Shown here: one piece after another, positions 28,201 through 35,103 of the stretch
How positions within the stretch are numbered: position 1 is the first letter of the stretch
How the letters are laid out: every line of letters starts with the position of its first letter
Source of the DNA: a virus
Virus record (IMG/VR): IMGVR_UViG_3300010885_040662
Coordinates: 1 to 35,464 of that record
Strand: one strand, 5' to 3'
Length of the DNA: 35,464 nucleotides
Notes under the pieces: model-generated
Seen by the model: only the letters and a program-made list of their open reading frames with translations
Databases searched by the model: none
What the model was told of the DNA's origin: nothing
Made by a program: the position numbers and the translations under genes

Positions 28201-30282
28201 CATAACATTACACATGCAACTTTGAAAGATTTGTCTAAACCCATTAATTATGATGACCTTGCTTTAATTCCTTCAAAGATGACGCATGAACATGCATCAC
28301 AAATTGCTCAAACACGAGCCATGTATCACATGATTCAGTTTGTGCATAACCCGCAAGAAAAAACTATGTATGATCAGCTTTTCCGCATCATTGCACCGTT
28401 TTACTTTGCTCAGAATCAAGCGTTAAAGCGTGTACTGCGCACCATAGGTGAAAACCCAGGTGCGTTGCCTTACTACATCCAATCGTCACTTGGATTTAAT
28501 GACATGATGACTGCTGCTGCGGACCAAAACGGTTTTGTGCATTGGATGATGCCAGGATCATTTTTGGCTGGTGGTTTAATTGGCAATACTATTTCACAAT
28601 ATTGGGACCTTAAAACGGGGGCTTTGCCTATAGGTCTTAACATGATGCCTACTTCATTGGCAACAGTGGATCCTGCGGCTGAAGTAACTAGTGCACACTC
28701 AATGGGCTTGTGGAGTTTAATTATGCCTAAATTTGGACCCATTGTTGGTATAGCAGATCACATTGTTCGTGGCGCAATCAACATGTACAATCCAAAGTTT
28801 CGAGTCAGCAAACAATCCAAAATGATGGACACGGTTGAAGGTCCGTTTATGCCTTCTGCGCCTTTGTGGATGCAACTTGTTCCGTCAGCGTTTTTGCAAG
28901 GGTTAATTCAAAGCGCAATTGGGTTTGGGGACGTTATTGCAGGTAAGCAACCTTCAGATATTTTGAATGGCAAGTTTGCTCAAGTAGACATTGAAGCACA
29001 AAAAACTATTGTTCACAACCGTTTAGAATATGAATACAACCGTCTTAGAAGCGACCCAGCTTATTGGCAAGGTGTAATGAAAACTGAAGCCACTCCTGGG
29101 GGCCAAGCAGAAATGAAAATGATGAAGTTAGGCAAATTAGCTTTTGCCGAACGTAGTGCTTGGGCAGATGCATCAGATGCAACTGTTAAATGGATGCGAA
29201 CTCATGCAGATGATTTTACAAAAGCTCACACTGCTGCTGCTGCTGGGTTGTTTTTCTTGAAATCTATTGTTGGTTGGCTTACTCCTACCAGCGAATCTCT
29301 TGCTCATTATGGAGTGGACTGGAATCAAGTGTATTTGGGATATCAAAAGAAATATGGTACAGATCAACTTGCTGATTTCTTTTTGCCTTTTCAAAAGTTT
29401 TGTCAAGATCATCCGGGTGAATTACCCTATGTAACAAGAACCAGCACAACGCCTCAAACAATGGCATTTATGCCTTCAGCTACATATCCATCGCTTAGCT
29501 CTATTGAGCCTTGGATTGACAAAAATGTTGGTATTGTATTGGCTAATCCAGGACCTGCTAGATATCTTATTGACTCTCGTTTAACTAACCGCAACGATCC
29601 CAACAATGCGTACTCATCACACATGGGACAAGTTTTGGGAGCTTTAAAACTAAAGTCAAGGTTTGGACCGCAAGATTTTACTGAACAAATGATGATCAGT
29701 CTTGGTGACGGTGCACGAGACATGTTCCTTCAGCCTCAACTGGATTACATGAAAGCAAACAACTTTTCTAAAACTGACATTTGGACACAAGAATATAGAT
29801 GGCTAAAATCATACGGTAATGCTAACCCTGCTTTTATAGAAAGCTATGGGGCAACTACGATTGACAACAATGCTGATCGGGTCATTAACGACATACCCAA
29901 CATGCTTAACAGGCCAGAACTAAAACAAGCTTTTGACAGTGGAACCAATGCTTACAACACAAGTGGATCTTTGTCATCATCTCTGATGCATACTGTTGAT
30001 GGGTTTGAAGCTCTTGGAAAGAGTATTATGGGTAATAGCGCATTGCTTGAATCCCCACATGAAATTTCTGTAAATGGTATGGGCATAACTATGGGTTATT
30101 TGTACAAAGCTTGGCAGGATTATCAAAAATTTGTTATGAGTAGTCCTAATCAAGCTTCAGCTGCACGTAAACAATGGCAAGCAATGATAGACCTAATGGT
30201 TATTAAAACTGCCACAGATCCTAACAACACAGCTTCTTCTCCGTATTTCAACTTGCTCATCCTATTTAAGACTGCGAAGTAA
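22234..30282 (+). CDS. Giant virion-associated protein, 2682 aa
   Basis: The longest gene of the window. The N-terminus is Pro/Gln/Thr-rich and disordered (to about 50), then a Gly-rich hydrophobic stretch (YALGQVGGSLIPAIAAGVLTGGAGAEAG, about 160-190) with an Ala/Glu-rich tail. Residues about 770-1360 are strongly charged and helical or coiled-coil. Segments at about 1726-1740 (GRKRWIPYAPTNLP) and 2045-2095 (YDQLFRIIAPFYFAQNQALKRVLRTIGENPGALPYYIQ) resemble the large polyvalent-protein-associated domains (LPD38-like) of phage and plasmid giant proteins. The rest lacks motifs I can name. Placement between portal and capsid genes argues for an internal, ejected protein rather than a tape measure. 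Base composition looks AT-richer than the capsid gene. vRNA-polymerase motifs were looked for and not found. Confidence 0.8.
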   Translation: MSNTATPASTTPPTAKPPQPNAWGDAVSLDAWGQPVQQQQTQTVNLQKGQQTEKIYPHSAGHDAGSPWNLLSGLGHGLVNGVEGIGHSLWHNPFTEGSIFRSTWDMGYGTVAHSLRTVSDIADGHWKTAGQDFMQAIPLYMPINHIARAFTQTMHDKGLFYALGQVGGSLIPAIAAGVLTGGAGAEAGIEAVAAEEATTVGATEAGAAEAAAETAAIPKTGMLGTRGIRDVAAKFKDAQGFQKAGVAIRAPFRPLSFAMRQQMKIMSNPSNLAFQVAAPLTFDKSTWDKTADAAGWINPYTGKASQQSLGGLIPGIQNSKFETKAVDFLVGLVSPLPLATAGGIVGDARSAYGLSGKLGGDGLRIPLTQKRIGFAGTALTDPEKVDQMYRQYPRIRRTFQQMTTMTATQIKAESPELSGLALELGAAKTVDEVKQVFKSAVQDNNRAIDMMSGQIPSFTVFAPFRVMLRGAALGKELERERVLVGIRDAEAEAMGMRYMDPAHREGLVDDAGMPNVDMRSQAGQDFNEIQDRNIETTALRTKDWQIRVLRKISRTFTRTSTAFVKDEGQFSRNHIQIGDPMSVDSIANLMRGSKASELEVEQMTESLLSNPDPAHWINTINGALTQTVLDQILRTVDYSIAPQVVMAMKPKLIEGFNRILNPGNIHAGENGVFVVHANADKAGKDSQLAFSDGTPAAKAAATDSDEVSGIRLPEVRLLNRMIKQTSKEMRWAIRDAKDPGSELEILTSMPGMLLQGSQMQTDLVALRTRVFQDFKKKVSNFAENAKENYELAKQSKSALIEDHTVNRGVSKLIHKLPADHPLVQEYHEYKRKEAAFTSNARRLAELEELERLQGAEKGSLRFIDRSRARIEAAGKAAEDAVKKSHNDAPWSDESFPDEIAGNIYVAGEEARELEHNKIFGEAYPHESKKVTSESAKNWAAEIDGKNARQKHLYRLESIKKRIKDAGEKAENAERDRQGLGAETDSSLDHADALHSIQEAGIAAREAMHTRLFKKENRETFKLQHDSPDDLENIFGQFDRAAEESANAVQAAAEKSTRKRFDYANQAIDIRDGKIRVVGDAAEKRAKKMVFQYHGKVLRDQINSALDEVHQQEETVASQEIKIAEAALHHWDRLNKTFKEMTYRLESEGKTINEVLHEFLQSHEYRDCVHLVSKQNEIVKSFASQNVSKMASLEEFIAEQSKPVSNEEIAQIEQSQRNQELAMALGKIRASKQFMRHLDNMVHEMFSPETFEAYGDKFAHVDWTLENVQTHELISLLKEHGELDAARNEARRDIDQATENGRFRAERRAQRNSLSKLARFVSTKATPEEQDAILVKLGRQYGVDVRYATGKQVGADLLDEIINNKLLKPLALSTFGWAERVSLSELFLNAARVGPANILRSFSDAHAAKRAWKLDQGEMGHLHAAVTSVLLGFHNGGFRSHDRQLLWEDALDLIFANEGHIAHPGVSAIHGLLSDSADSQYHQAASAEQRPGEPGGIGGGITTNGFTGMDASNKRWATELAHRIMRKSNSLIAPKVAKILSDNWDKIIQDLSEEGVENTLRYTIEPLVEAEIRKLPKAELARYDRSRFVSMGARPGADPIQDWARVATSSIWHTIARPFEAFAPDQKAFAKSWAEEFHQDANIKNLIKGFGSYDPHSGLRGGLGVEEHLRSAKEGAFDVKHPTEDTPEKNTFYFPHKFLLDAINNKSYLDETILKGPGYFGDYGVGRKRWIPYAPTNLPARETVAFDANKKSLQRAAEIGHRRFFGPLVNYLSRDPIFLHEYHREMGILRSGGKIAGVGADTSTIAANHFKDDPNHRVSVFNTGTHVNQQLAVEDLGYELDDSIQKIKDGDLTTHFDQYRLEDHIEKMQKALSLAEKTTGPGKLLVSRNANGELTGIAYVRHYSPEDKFTYREQAPRAFSSNRDVHHVESLGHLGGPSGASESLMHVAARQANHTGADLTFHQGEDAASFFNNFHNRYIGDHVDMQGMPVHNITHATLKDLSKPINYDDLALIPSKMTHEHASQIAQTRAMYHMIQFVHNPQEKTMYDQLFRIIAPFYFAQNQALKRVLRTIGENPGALPYYIQSSLGFNDMMTAAADQNGFVHWMMPGSFLAGGLIGNTISQYWDLKTGALPIGLNMMPTSLATVDPAAEVTSAHSMGLWSLIMPKFGPIVGIADHIVRGAINMYNPKFRVSKQSKMMDTVEGPFMPSAPLWMQLVPSAFLQGLIQSAIGFGDVIAGKQPSDILNGKFAQVDIEAQKTIVHNRLEYEYNRLRSDPAYWQGVMKTEATPGGQAEMKMMKLGKLAFAERSAWADASDATVKWMRTHADDFTKAHTAAAAGLFFLKSIVGWLTPTSESLAHYGVDWNQVYLGYQKKYGTDQLADFFLPFQKFCQDHPGELPYVTRTSTTPQTMAFMPSATYPSLSSIEPWIDKNVGIVLANPGPARYLIDSRLTNRNDPNNAYSSHMGQVLGALKLKSRFGPQDFTEQMMISLGDGARDMFLQPQLDYMKANNFSKTDIWTQEYRWLKSYGNANPAFIESYGATTIDNNADRVINDIPNMLNRPELKQAFDSGTNAYNTSGSLSSSLMHTVDGFEALGKSIMGNSALLESPHEISVNGMGITMGYLYKAWQDYQKFVMSSPNQASAARKQWQAMIDLMVIKTATDPNNTASSPYFNLLILFKTAK

Positions 30283-30284
30283 TT

Positions 30285-30977
30285 ATGACTGACACTATGC
30301 CTACTGAACAACCAATGCCACCTGAAGGGGAAAATCCAGCAGCTCCGCAGGATCCCATGTCTGCGCCGCCTGACGCGGCAGCAATGGGTGGCAATGAAAC
30401 AATGCCTGCTGCTCCTATGGGTGGGCCGCCATCTGCTGAAGGTGGCACACCACCTGTAAGCGGTATGCCTGAAGGGGCTGAACAAGACCCTGAAATTGCT
30501 GCTCACATGCCTATTGCAGAAGTTATTGTCAATTTGGCTCATGATTATATGATTCCCATGTCAGAAGAATCATTGACCGAATGGGTACACCATATGGTCC
30601 AGGAGAAAGCTACACCGGAAGAAGCTGAAAAAACTTTTAAACCTTACGCTCAGCAAATTGCTGCAGCTTTGTATCCTAATTTTGCAGAGCAAATTAAAAA
30701 AGGTGTTCCAGTTAAAACTTTAGTTACCCCTTATTCAGAAGTAGCCAAAAGCATGCTTGGTAACGATGCTCAACCTGATTTTCAGCAACCTCAATGGTCC
30801 GCTGCTCTGGATGGAGGCCGTGATGCTGATGGTAAACCTGCTCCTATGGCTATGCAGGATTGGAAAAAGCACATTGCTACTCATCCTTCGTTTGGTTACA
30901 AAGACACTGATCACGCAAAAGCAAAAATGCACGCAGTAATGGAACATCTCAAAGGAAGTTTTGGAGGAAATGAATAA
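30285..30977 (+). CDS. Probable internal or tail-associated virion protein, 230 aa
   Basis: Starts two bases after the giant gene. The N-terminal 75 residues are Pro/Met/Ala-rich and disordered. From about 80 there is a helical domain (AEVIVNLAHDYMIPMSEESLTEWVHHMVQEKATPEEAEKTFKPYAQQIAAALYPNFAEQIKKGVPVKTLVTPYSEVAKSMLG). The C-terminus (MAMQDWKKHIATHPSFGYKDTDHAKAKMHAVMEHLKGSFG) has a THPSFGY element I believe occurs in tail-associated proteins of actinophages. Stop overlaps the next start by one base. Likely in complex with the giant protein and the next gene product. Confidence 0.7.
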   Translation: MTDTMPTEQPMPPEGENPAAPQDPMSAPPDAAAMGGNETMPAAPMGGPPSAEGGTPPVSGMPEGAEQDPEIAAHMPIAEVIVNLAHDYMIPMSEESLTEWVHHMVQEKATPEEAEKTFKPYAQQIAAALYPNFAEQIKKGVPVKTLVTPYSEVAKSMLGNDAQPDFQQPQWSAALDGGRDADGKPAPMAMQDWKKHIATHPSFGYKDTDHAKAKMHAVMEHLKGSFGGNE

Positions 30978-32455
30978 TGGCTACGCCTACTTTCAACTCT
31001 GACGGCAGACAAATTGACCCAGCTACTGGTCTACCGATGCCAGGCCCAGCTATACCTGGGGGAGGTGCTTTACCCCCGTTAATGACGCCCGATCCAACGA
31101 CAGTGGCGGAACAGACAGCAGCTGGAGTTTTAGCTGGTGGTTTTGGCAATAGTGTTAAGACTATTCAATTGGGCAAAGAATTTGTTGGGTTATTTAACGT
31201 TATTAATCCTGCTACTAATCAACCGTATGGTCCTCGTGATCAAATTCCAATTCCAGAAGTTTTGGCCGCTGCTCATAATATGTCTTCTACAGACAAACAA
31301 GGGCTTGTTTCGCGCATGTCAGGTCCTTACATTAATCAGTATCAAAACGTAGACAATTCAGGCAACGTTCCAATTGGAGTTTTTGATCGCGCCGTAAGTC
31401 AGATGCTTACGGATGCAAAAGGTGTTAATGGCGGTGGAAATTTAACTACATATTGGTCTGTTGCGGGACGCAATGCGCGAACTCAATTTATTGGTACTAC
31501 TAAAGTTCAAAGACGTCAGCAACAACTTGCTGAGTCTCAATATGGTTTGCAAGTTCGACAAGCGACTGTTGCTCAAGAAGAAACTGCATATAATGCAGGT
31601 AATACTGATATAGTCAATTGGGGCCTTACCGATCTTCGCGATAGTATTTACGTTATGGCAATGCAAGGGTATTCAGGGCCTACTATTGAAGCTTGGATTA
31701 AAACAACGCCTCAATATAAAGATGCTTTTCAAGGTCTTGATGAATACCGTAAGCAATATGACTCTGCTTTTAGCGAACAACAATATTTAAGTCTCAAAGC
31801 AAATATTATGACTACTGGTCAAAACCTAGGCATTGATCCCAGTTTGCTAACTAATGCAAGCGTAGGTAAGTTGATAGCTGGTGGTGTATCTGCTGATGAA
31901 TTTAAGGCTCGCATTGTTGATGGTTACAATGTGATCAAAAATGCTGACGCTACAGTTAAGCGAGAACTTATGCTCCAGCATGGTATGACTGAAAAAGATA
32001 TGCTTAATGCTGCCTTTGACCCCAAATACAGTCATGTTAAATTAGGTCGTTCTGCTGAACAAGCCATGATTGGCGGTTACAGTAAAGAAGTTGGCCTTGG
32101 ATCACTTGGTAAATACGGTTCTATGCAGTTGGCTCGTAAGATTGTATCTAGTGCTGACGCCACTCGTGCTGGTTTGCCTGGAGATTATACAAGAGCAAAT
32201 CTTGAAAACGCTATTCAAATGGCCAGTAAAGACAAGGGTCTGATGACCAATGCTCCTGGAACCATAGGACAACCCTCTGTAAACCAATCTCAGCTCATTG
32301 GTAGCCAAATTGCAGGATACCAAGGCACTGAGATGGTATCCGCTCAGAAGGCCGTACAGAAGGCACAGCAGGCACGTATGGCTCCTTTCCAGAAGGGTGG
32401 AGGCTTTACTGAAACCGCTAAGGGCGTTATTGGCGTAGGAAGTGCACGACAGTAG
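30977..32455 (+). CDS. Probable internal or tail-associated virion protein, 492 aa
   Basis: ATG 30977 overlaps the previous stop. N-terminal 50 residues are Pro/Gly-rich; then an alpha-helical body containing a long helix near 165-215 (GRNARTQFIGTTKVQRRQQQLAESQYGLQVRQATVAQEE). A segment TPQYKDAFQGLDEYRKQYDSAFSEQQYLSLKANIM and KLIAGGVSADEFKARIVDGYNVIKNADATVKRELML follows at about 245-350; this helical pattern is common in tail-tip or lysozyme-associated proteins of actinophages. The C-terminus (FTETAKGVIGVGSARQ) is basic and Gly-rich. No catalytic residues recognised. It is last in the block before a noncoding leader and the head genes. Confidence 0.72.
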   Translation: MATPTFNSDGRQIDPATGLPMPGPAIPGGGALPPLMTPDPTTVAEQTAAGVLAGGFGNSVKTIQLGKEFVGLFNVINPATNQPYGPRDQIPIPEVLAAAHNMSSTDKQGLVSRMSGPYINQYQNVDNSGNVPIGVFDRAVSQMLTDAKGVNGGGNLTTYWSVAGRNARTQFIGTTKVQRRQQQLAESQYGLQVRQATVAQEETAYNAGNTDIVNWGLTDLRDSIYVMAMQGYSGPTIEAWIKTTPQYKDAFQGLDEYRKQYDSAFSEQQYLSLKANIMTTGQNLGIDPSLLTNASVGKLIAGGVSADEFKARIVDGYNVIKNADATVKRELMLQHGMTEKDMLNAAFDPKYSHVKLGRSAEQAMIGGYSKEVGLGSLGKYGSMQLARKIVSSADATRAGLPGDYTRANLENAIQMASKDKGLMTNAPGTIGQPSVNQSQLIGSQIAGYQGTEMVSAQKAVQKAQQARMAPFQKGGGFTETAKGVIGVGSARQ

Positions 32456-32464
32456 CAAATTTGT

Positions 32465-32624
32465 GGTAGGATATATATATAGGCGGTTGGCCCTCCACGG
32501 GAGGTGAGCTAGCTCCCGACCCGGCTCAGGGATGCACAATCTGAGTTGCGTAGTGAGTGCGTCAGAATTAACTTCCCGTATCCAACCCCTCCGGTGGGTA
32601 TGCGTAACCGAAGGAGCGAAAGCT
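32465..32624 (+). promoter_or_regulatory. Structured leader with possible internal late promoter upstream of scaffold
   Basis: TGGTAGGAT at 32464-32472 fits an extended -10 (TGN plus TAGGAT), without a clear -35. Downstream, GGAGG (32500-32504) can pair with CCTCC (32492-32496), while CGGGAG (32498-32503) can pair with CTCCCG (32513-32518); the two are mutually exclusive. A 10-bp palindrome GAGCTAGCTC (32507-32516) lies inside. A ribosome site GAAGGAG is 8 bases before ATG 32625. Extra transcripts for scaffold and capsid would make sense here. Confidence 0.45.
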
Positions 32625-33119
32625 ATGAGTAATTCCGATTTCGACTTTGAGTTGGATGAAGTAGAAGATGTAGATACTAGGGCACTTGACCCAAATATCC
32701 GCAAGCAGCTTCGCCAAGCAAAGAAGTTACAGGCAGAACGCGATTCCGCGTTTGCTGAACTAGAGTCCTTTAAGCGTGATGTAACATTCACGAAGTTGGG
32801 GATTTCCGAAGATGGAATTGGTCGCCTGTTTCGTAAGGCTTATGATGGAGATGTCACTCCCGAAGCGGTTCTTGCAGCCGCTGAAGAATATGGGATTATC
32901 TCTCGTCAGCAGTCAAATGAGCGGGATGCAAACTCGGATACTGACGCTGAACTCCGGCAACTCACACGAGTACAAGGAGCCACTGTTGGGAGTTCAGGAT
33001 CTAATCCTGTAGCCCCTGAGCAGAGGATGGCAGCAGGTCTGGCAGATGCCAGCACGCCCGAGCAAGTCATGGCTTTCATGAAGGAAATGCGTTCGGAATA
33101 TCCCGAACTCGGTTTCTGA
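32625..33119 (+). CDS. Scaffolding protein
   Basis: Start at ATG 32625, preceded by GAAGGAG; the open frame extends upstream to 32532 but through the structured leader. The 164 residues are typical of head scaffolds: an acidic lead (FDFELDEVEDVDT), a coiled coil (IRKQLRQAKKLQAERDSAFAELESFKRD), a LGISEDGIGRLFRKAYDGDVTPEAVLAAAEEYGI helical region, a Gln/Ser-rich linker and the end PEQVMAFMKEMRSEYPELGF. It directly precedes the major capsid gene, the normal order. It should direct capsid assembly and then leave or be cut. Confidence 0.85.
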   Translation: MSNSDFDFELDEVEDVDTRALDPNIRKQLRQAKKLQAERDSAFAELESFKRDVTFTKLGISEDGIGRLFRKAYDGDVTPEAVLAAAEEYGIISRQQSNERDANSDTDAELRQLTRVQGATVGSSGSNPVAPEQRMAAGLADASTPEQVMAFMKEMRSEYPELGF

Positions 33120-33175
33120 TCTTCGGTAACGCTTACTAGTCGGTTTTAAAACTCTAACTAGGAGCAAAACTTATT

Positions 33176-34453
33176 ATGGCTTACGCCGATGGAATGACCC
33201 AGTCAGGTTCACTTGACTTCTCTAAGGCAGCTTATGACCGGATGGCGTACTTCGCCCTTCGTCCTGAGCTTTACTTCGACCAAGCGGCTGATGTTCAGCC
33301 TACCGCGCAGTCAATGCCTGGTACCTCGGTCACCTTTACTATTGTTAACGACCTCAGCATTGCCGCTGCTCCCATTACGGAAGCCACGGACGTTTCGGCT
33401 GTGTCCCTTTCGGACAGCACCGTCACCCTGAGCCTCGCTGAGTATGGTAACGCCGTTATCACAACCGCTAAGCTGCGTGGAACCTCTTTTGTGGAGATTG
33501 ACCCCATTGTTGCTAACGTGGTTGGTTACAACGCTGGTGTGTCTCTTGACTCAGTTGCTCGTAACGCCCTTGGTGCTGGTACGCAGGTTGCTTACGCTGG
33601 TTCGGCTACTAGCCGCATTACCGTTGCTGCTACTGACTACCTCACTGCTGCTGACATTCGTAAGGCTCGTGCCCGTCTGCGTTCGCAGAACGTGCCTACC
33701 TTTGGTGGAATGTACGTTTCATACATTCACCCAGATGCGGTCTACGACATCCAGACGGAAGGCGGCGGTTCATCTGCAGCCAACTGGCGTGACCCGCACA
33801 TCTACTCGCAGCCAGGTGAAATCTGGAGCGGTGAACTGGGAGCCTTTGAAGGTGTCCGTTTCATCGAGACCCCCCGTGCCCTTACTTACGTAGGCGCTGG
33901 TGTTGCTGGTACGACTGTTACCTACACGCTGGTTAAGACTTACCTCACCACGGGTACCACTGGTATCCCCGACGGTACGCTTCTTGCAACCTACTCGGGT
34001 GGTACTCCTGAGCTAAACCAGGTCCTGACTCCTTCAAGTCTGCTTCTGCCTGCTGGTACGTTTGTTGCCGGTCTTGCTGGACAGACTGTTAACGGTGTCA
34101 CAATTCCTGCCTCTAACGTCCTGCTTCAGTCTTCTGTTGCCTTTACAACTACTAACGTCACTGCTACCACCGCAACTGCTTCGGCTGATGCGGTCAACGT
34201 GTACGGTACGCTGGTGCTTGGTCGTCAGGCGCTTGCTAAGGCTCACTCTATCGCGGACGGTAACGGCCCAGTGCCTCACATCGTTCCCGGTCCTGTGACT
34301 GACCACCTTCGTCGGTACGTCCCAATGGGTTGGTACTGGTTGGGTGGTTACGGTGTCTTCCGTCAGGCTTCGGTCTACCGCATTGAATCTAGTGCACGCC
34401 TCCAGGCTGACGTTAATACCACCTTTGAGCCTCCGATTGACTTGGGCGAGTAA
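33176..34453 (+). CDS. Major capsid protein, N4-gp56 family, with an internal insertion
   Basis: The 425-residue protein starts at ATG 33176 after TAGGAG. Features of the N4 gp56-type HK97-fold capsid protein: AYFALRPELYFDQAADVQPT at the N-terminus, PGTSVTFTIVNDLSIAAAPITEATDVSAVSLS, TLSLAEYGNAVITTAKLRG, DIRKARARLRSQNVPTFGGMYVSYIHPDAVYDIQ, GAFEGVRFIETPRA and the closing VYGTLVLGRQALAKAHSI ... WYWLGGYGVFRQASVYRIESSAR. Between about residues 235 and 337 is a roughly 100-residue Thr/Val/Gly-rich beta insertion that splits the last part of the fold. It may be displayed on the outside of the capsid. Codons here look GC-richer than in the giant gene. Confidence 0.93.
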   Translation: MAYADGMTQSGSLDFSKAAYDRMAYFALRPELYFDQAADVQPTAQSMPGTSVTFTIVNDLSIAAAPITEATDVSAVSLSDSTVTLSLAEYGNAVITTAKLRGTSFVEIDPIVANVVGYNAGVSLDSVARNALGAGTQVAYAGSATSRITVAATDYLTAADIRKARARLRSQNVPTFGGMYVSYIHPDAVYDIQTEGGGSSAANWRDPHIYSQPGEIWSGELGAFEGVRFIETPRALTYVGAGVAGTTVTYTLVKTYLTTGTTGIPDGTLLATYSGGTPELNQVLTPSSLLLPAGTFVAGLAGQTVNGVTIPASNVLLQSSVAFTTTNVTATTATASADAVNVYGTLVLGRQALAKAHSIADGNGPVPHIVPGPVTDHLRRYVPMGWYWLGGYGVFRQASVYRIESSARLQADVNTTFEPPIDLGE

Positions 34454-34487
34454 CTAACCCAAATCATTACTAACTGATAGGAACCAC

Positions 34488-34655
34488 ATGAGCTGGCCAA
34501 CATTCTGTAAGCATTGCTTAAGCAAGGACATTCAAGTCGGAATACACGAAATACTGTGTCTTGCTTGCGGATGCCTTACAGATGCGGCTGGCCATGCGGT
34601 CCCTCTTAGTACGCAGTACACATCGGATGAAGTTCGGACGGAGATTAAGAAGTGA
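34488..34655 (+). CDS. Zinc microprotein, 55 aa, after the capsid gene
   Basis: ATG 34488 follows GATAGGAACCAC. The product MSWPTFCKHCLSKDIQVGIHEILCLACGCLTDAAGH... has CKHC (7-10) and CLAC (24-27), forming a zinc ribbon. Its TGA overlaps the GTG of the next gene. No family recognised; present in the head operon, hence a head-assembly or regulatory role is possible. Too short for typical ORF calling, but overlap and motif support it. Confidence 0.6.
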   Translation: MSWPTFCKHCLSKDIQVGIHEILCLACGCLTDAAGHAVPLSTQYTSDEVRTEIKK

Positions 34656-34831
34656 CCATTCCTACTGGAAGAGGCGAAGTACGTGGGCCTGAAGCTGCTG
34701 ATGTAGCTGGTAACCCACTTCCTTCCCGCCCAAGGCGAGCACAGGCTAACGACGCTAAGGCAATCCCTAGCATTGTTTCTAGCAATGAGCGCGCACACTT
34801 GGGTCTTGTTAACATGAAGGCAGGCAAGTAA
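34652..34831 (+). CDS. Small basic hypothetical protein, 59 aa
   Basis: The frame opens at GTG 34652 inside the previous gene's end and stops at TAA 34829-34831, overlapping the next ATG. The product (VTIPTGRGEVRGPEAADVAGNPLPSRPRRAQANDAKAIPSIVSSNERAHLGLVNMKAGK) is Pro/Arg-rich and appears disordered. Coupled overlaps on both sides make translation likely. Function unknown. Confidence 0.58.
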   Translation: MTIPTGRGEVRGPEAADVAGNPLPSRPRRAQANDAKAIPSIVSSNERAHLGLVNMKAGK

Positions 34832-35103
34832 TGGCAGCCGGACGGACAGCATCTGAAAGCGAGCTTCGTGGTCGCCTTCCTGAGGGATTTCACTTGAGCC
34901 CCAATAGTTCTATTGGTTCTGGTGGTGGGTTGCGTGGCATGGAAGCTAACACAAACGTGTTTAAGGGCATGAAGATGGATGCTCAGTGTGGTACTTGGTG
35001 CGAATCTCGTGACATTGCTACCTCTGAGTACCCTGCCAAGGATATCCGCCGTGAGCGCCCCACTGAGAGCGCCGGTCTTATGCGTGATGGTGGCATCTAC
35101 TAA
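34831..35103 (+). CDS. Hypothetical head-operon protein, 90 aa
   Basis: ATG 34831 overlaps the upstream stop and the TAA overlaps the next ATG at 35103. The 90 residues (MAAGRTASESELRGRLPEGFHLSPNSSIGSGGGLRGMEANTNVFKGMKMDAQCGTWCESRDIATSEYPA...) contain a CGTWC pair and Gly/Ser-rich linkers. No family recognised. Located just after the capsid gene, where head-completion or decoration proteins usually lie. Confidence 0.65.
   Translation: MAAGRTASESELRGRLPEGFHLSPNSSIGSGGGLRGMEANTNVFKGMKMDAQCGTWCESRDIATSEYPAKDIRRERPTESAGLMRDGGIY

Noticed and set aside
22234-30282. Virion RNA polymerase of N4 type, because of the N4-gp56-like capsid and giant size
   Set aside because: No ordered T/DxxGR, motif A, B and HDx motif C could be found by eye; similarity is limited to size and position.
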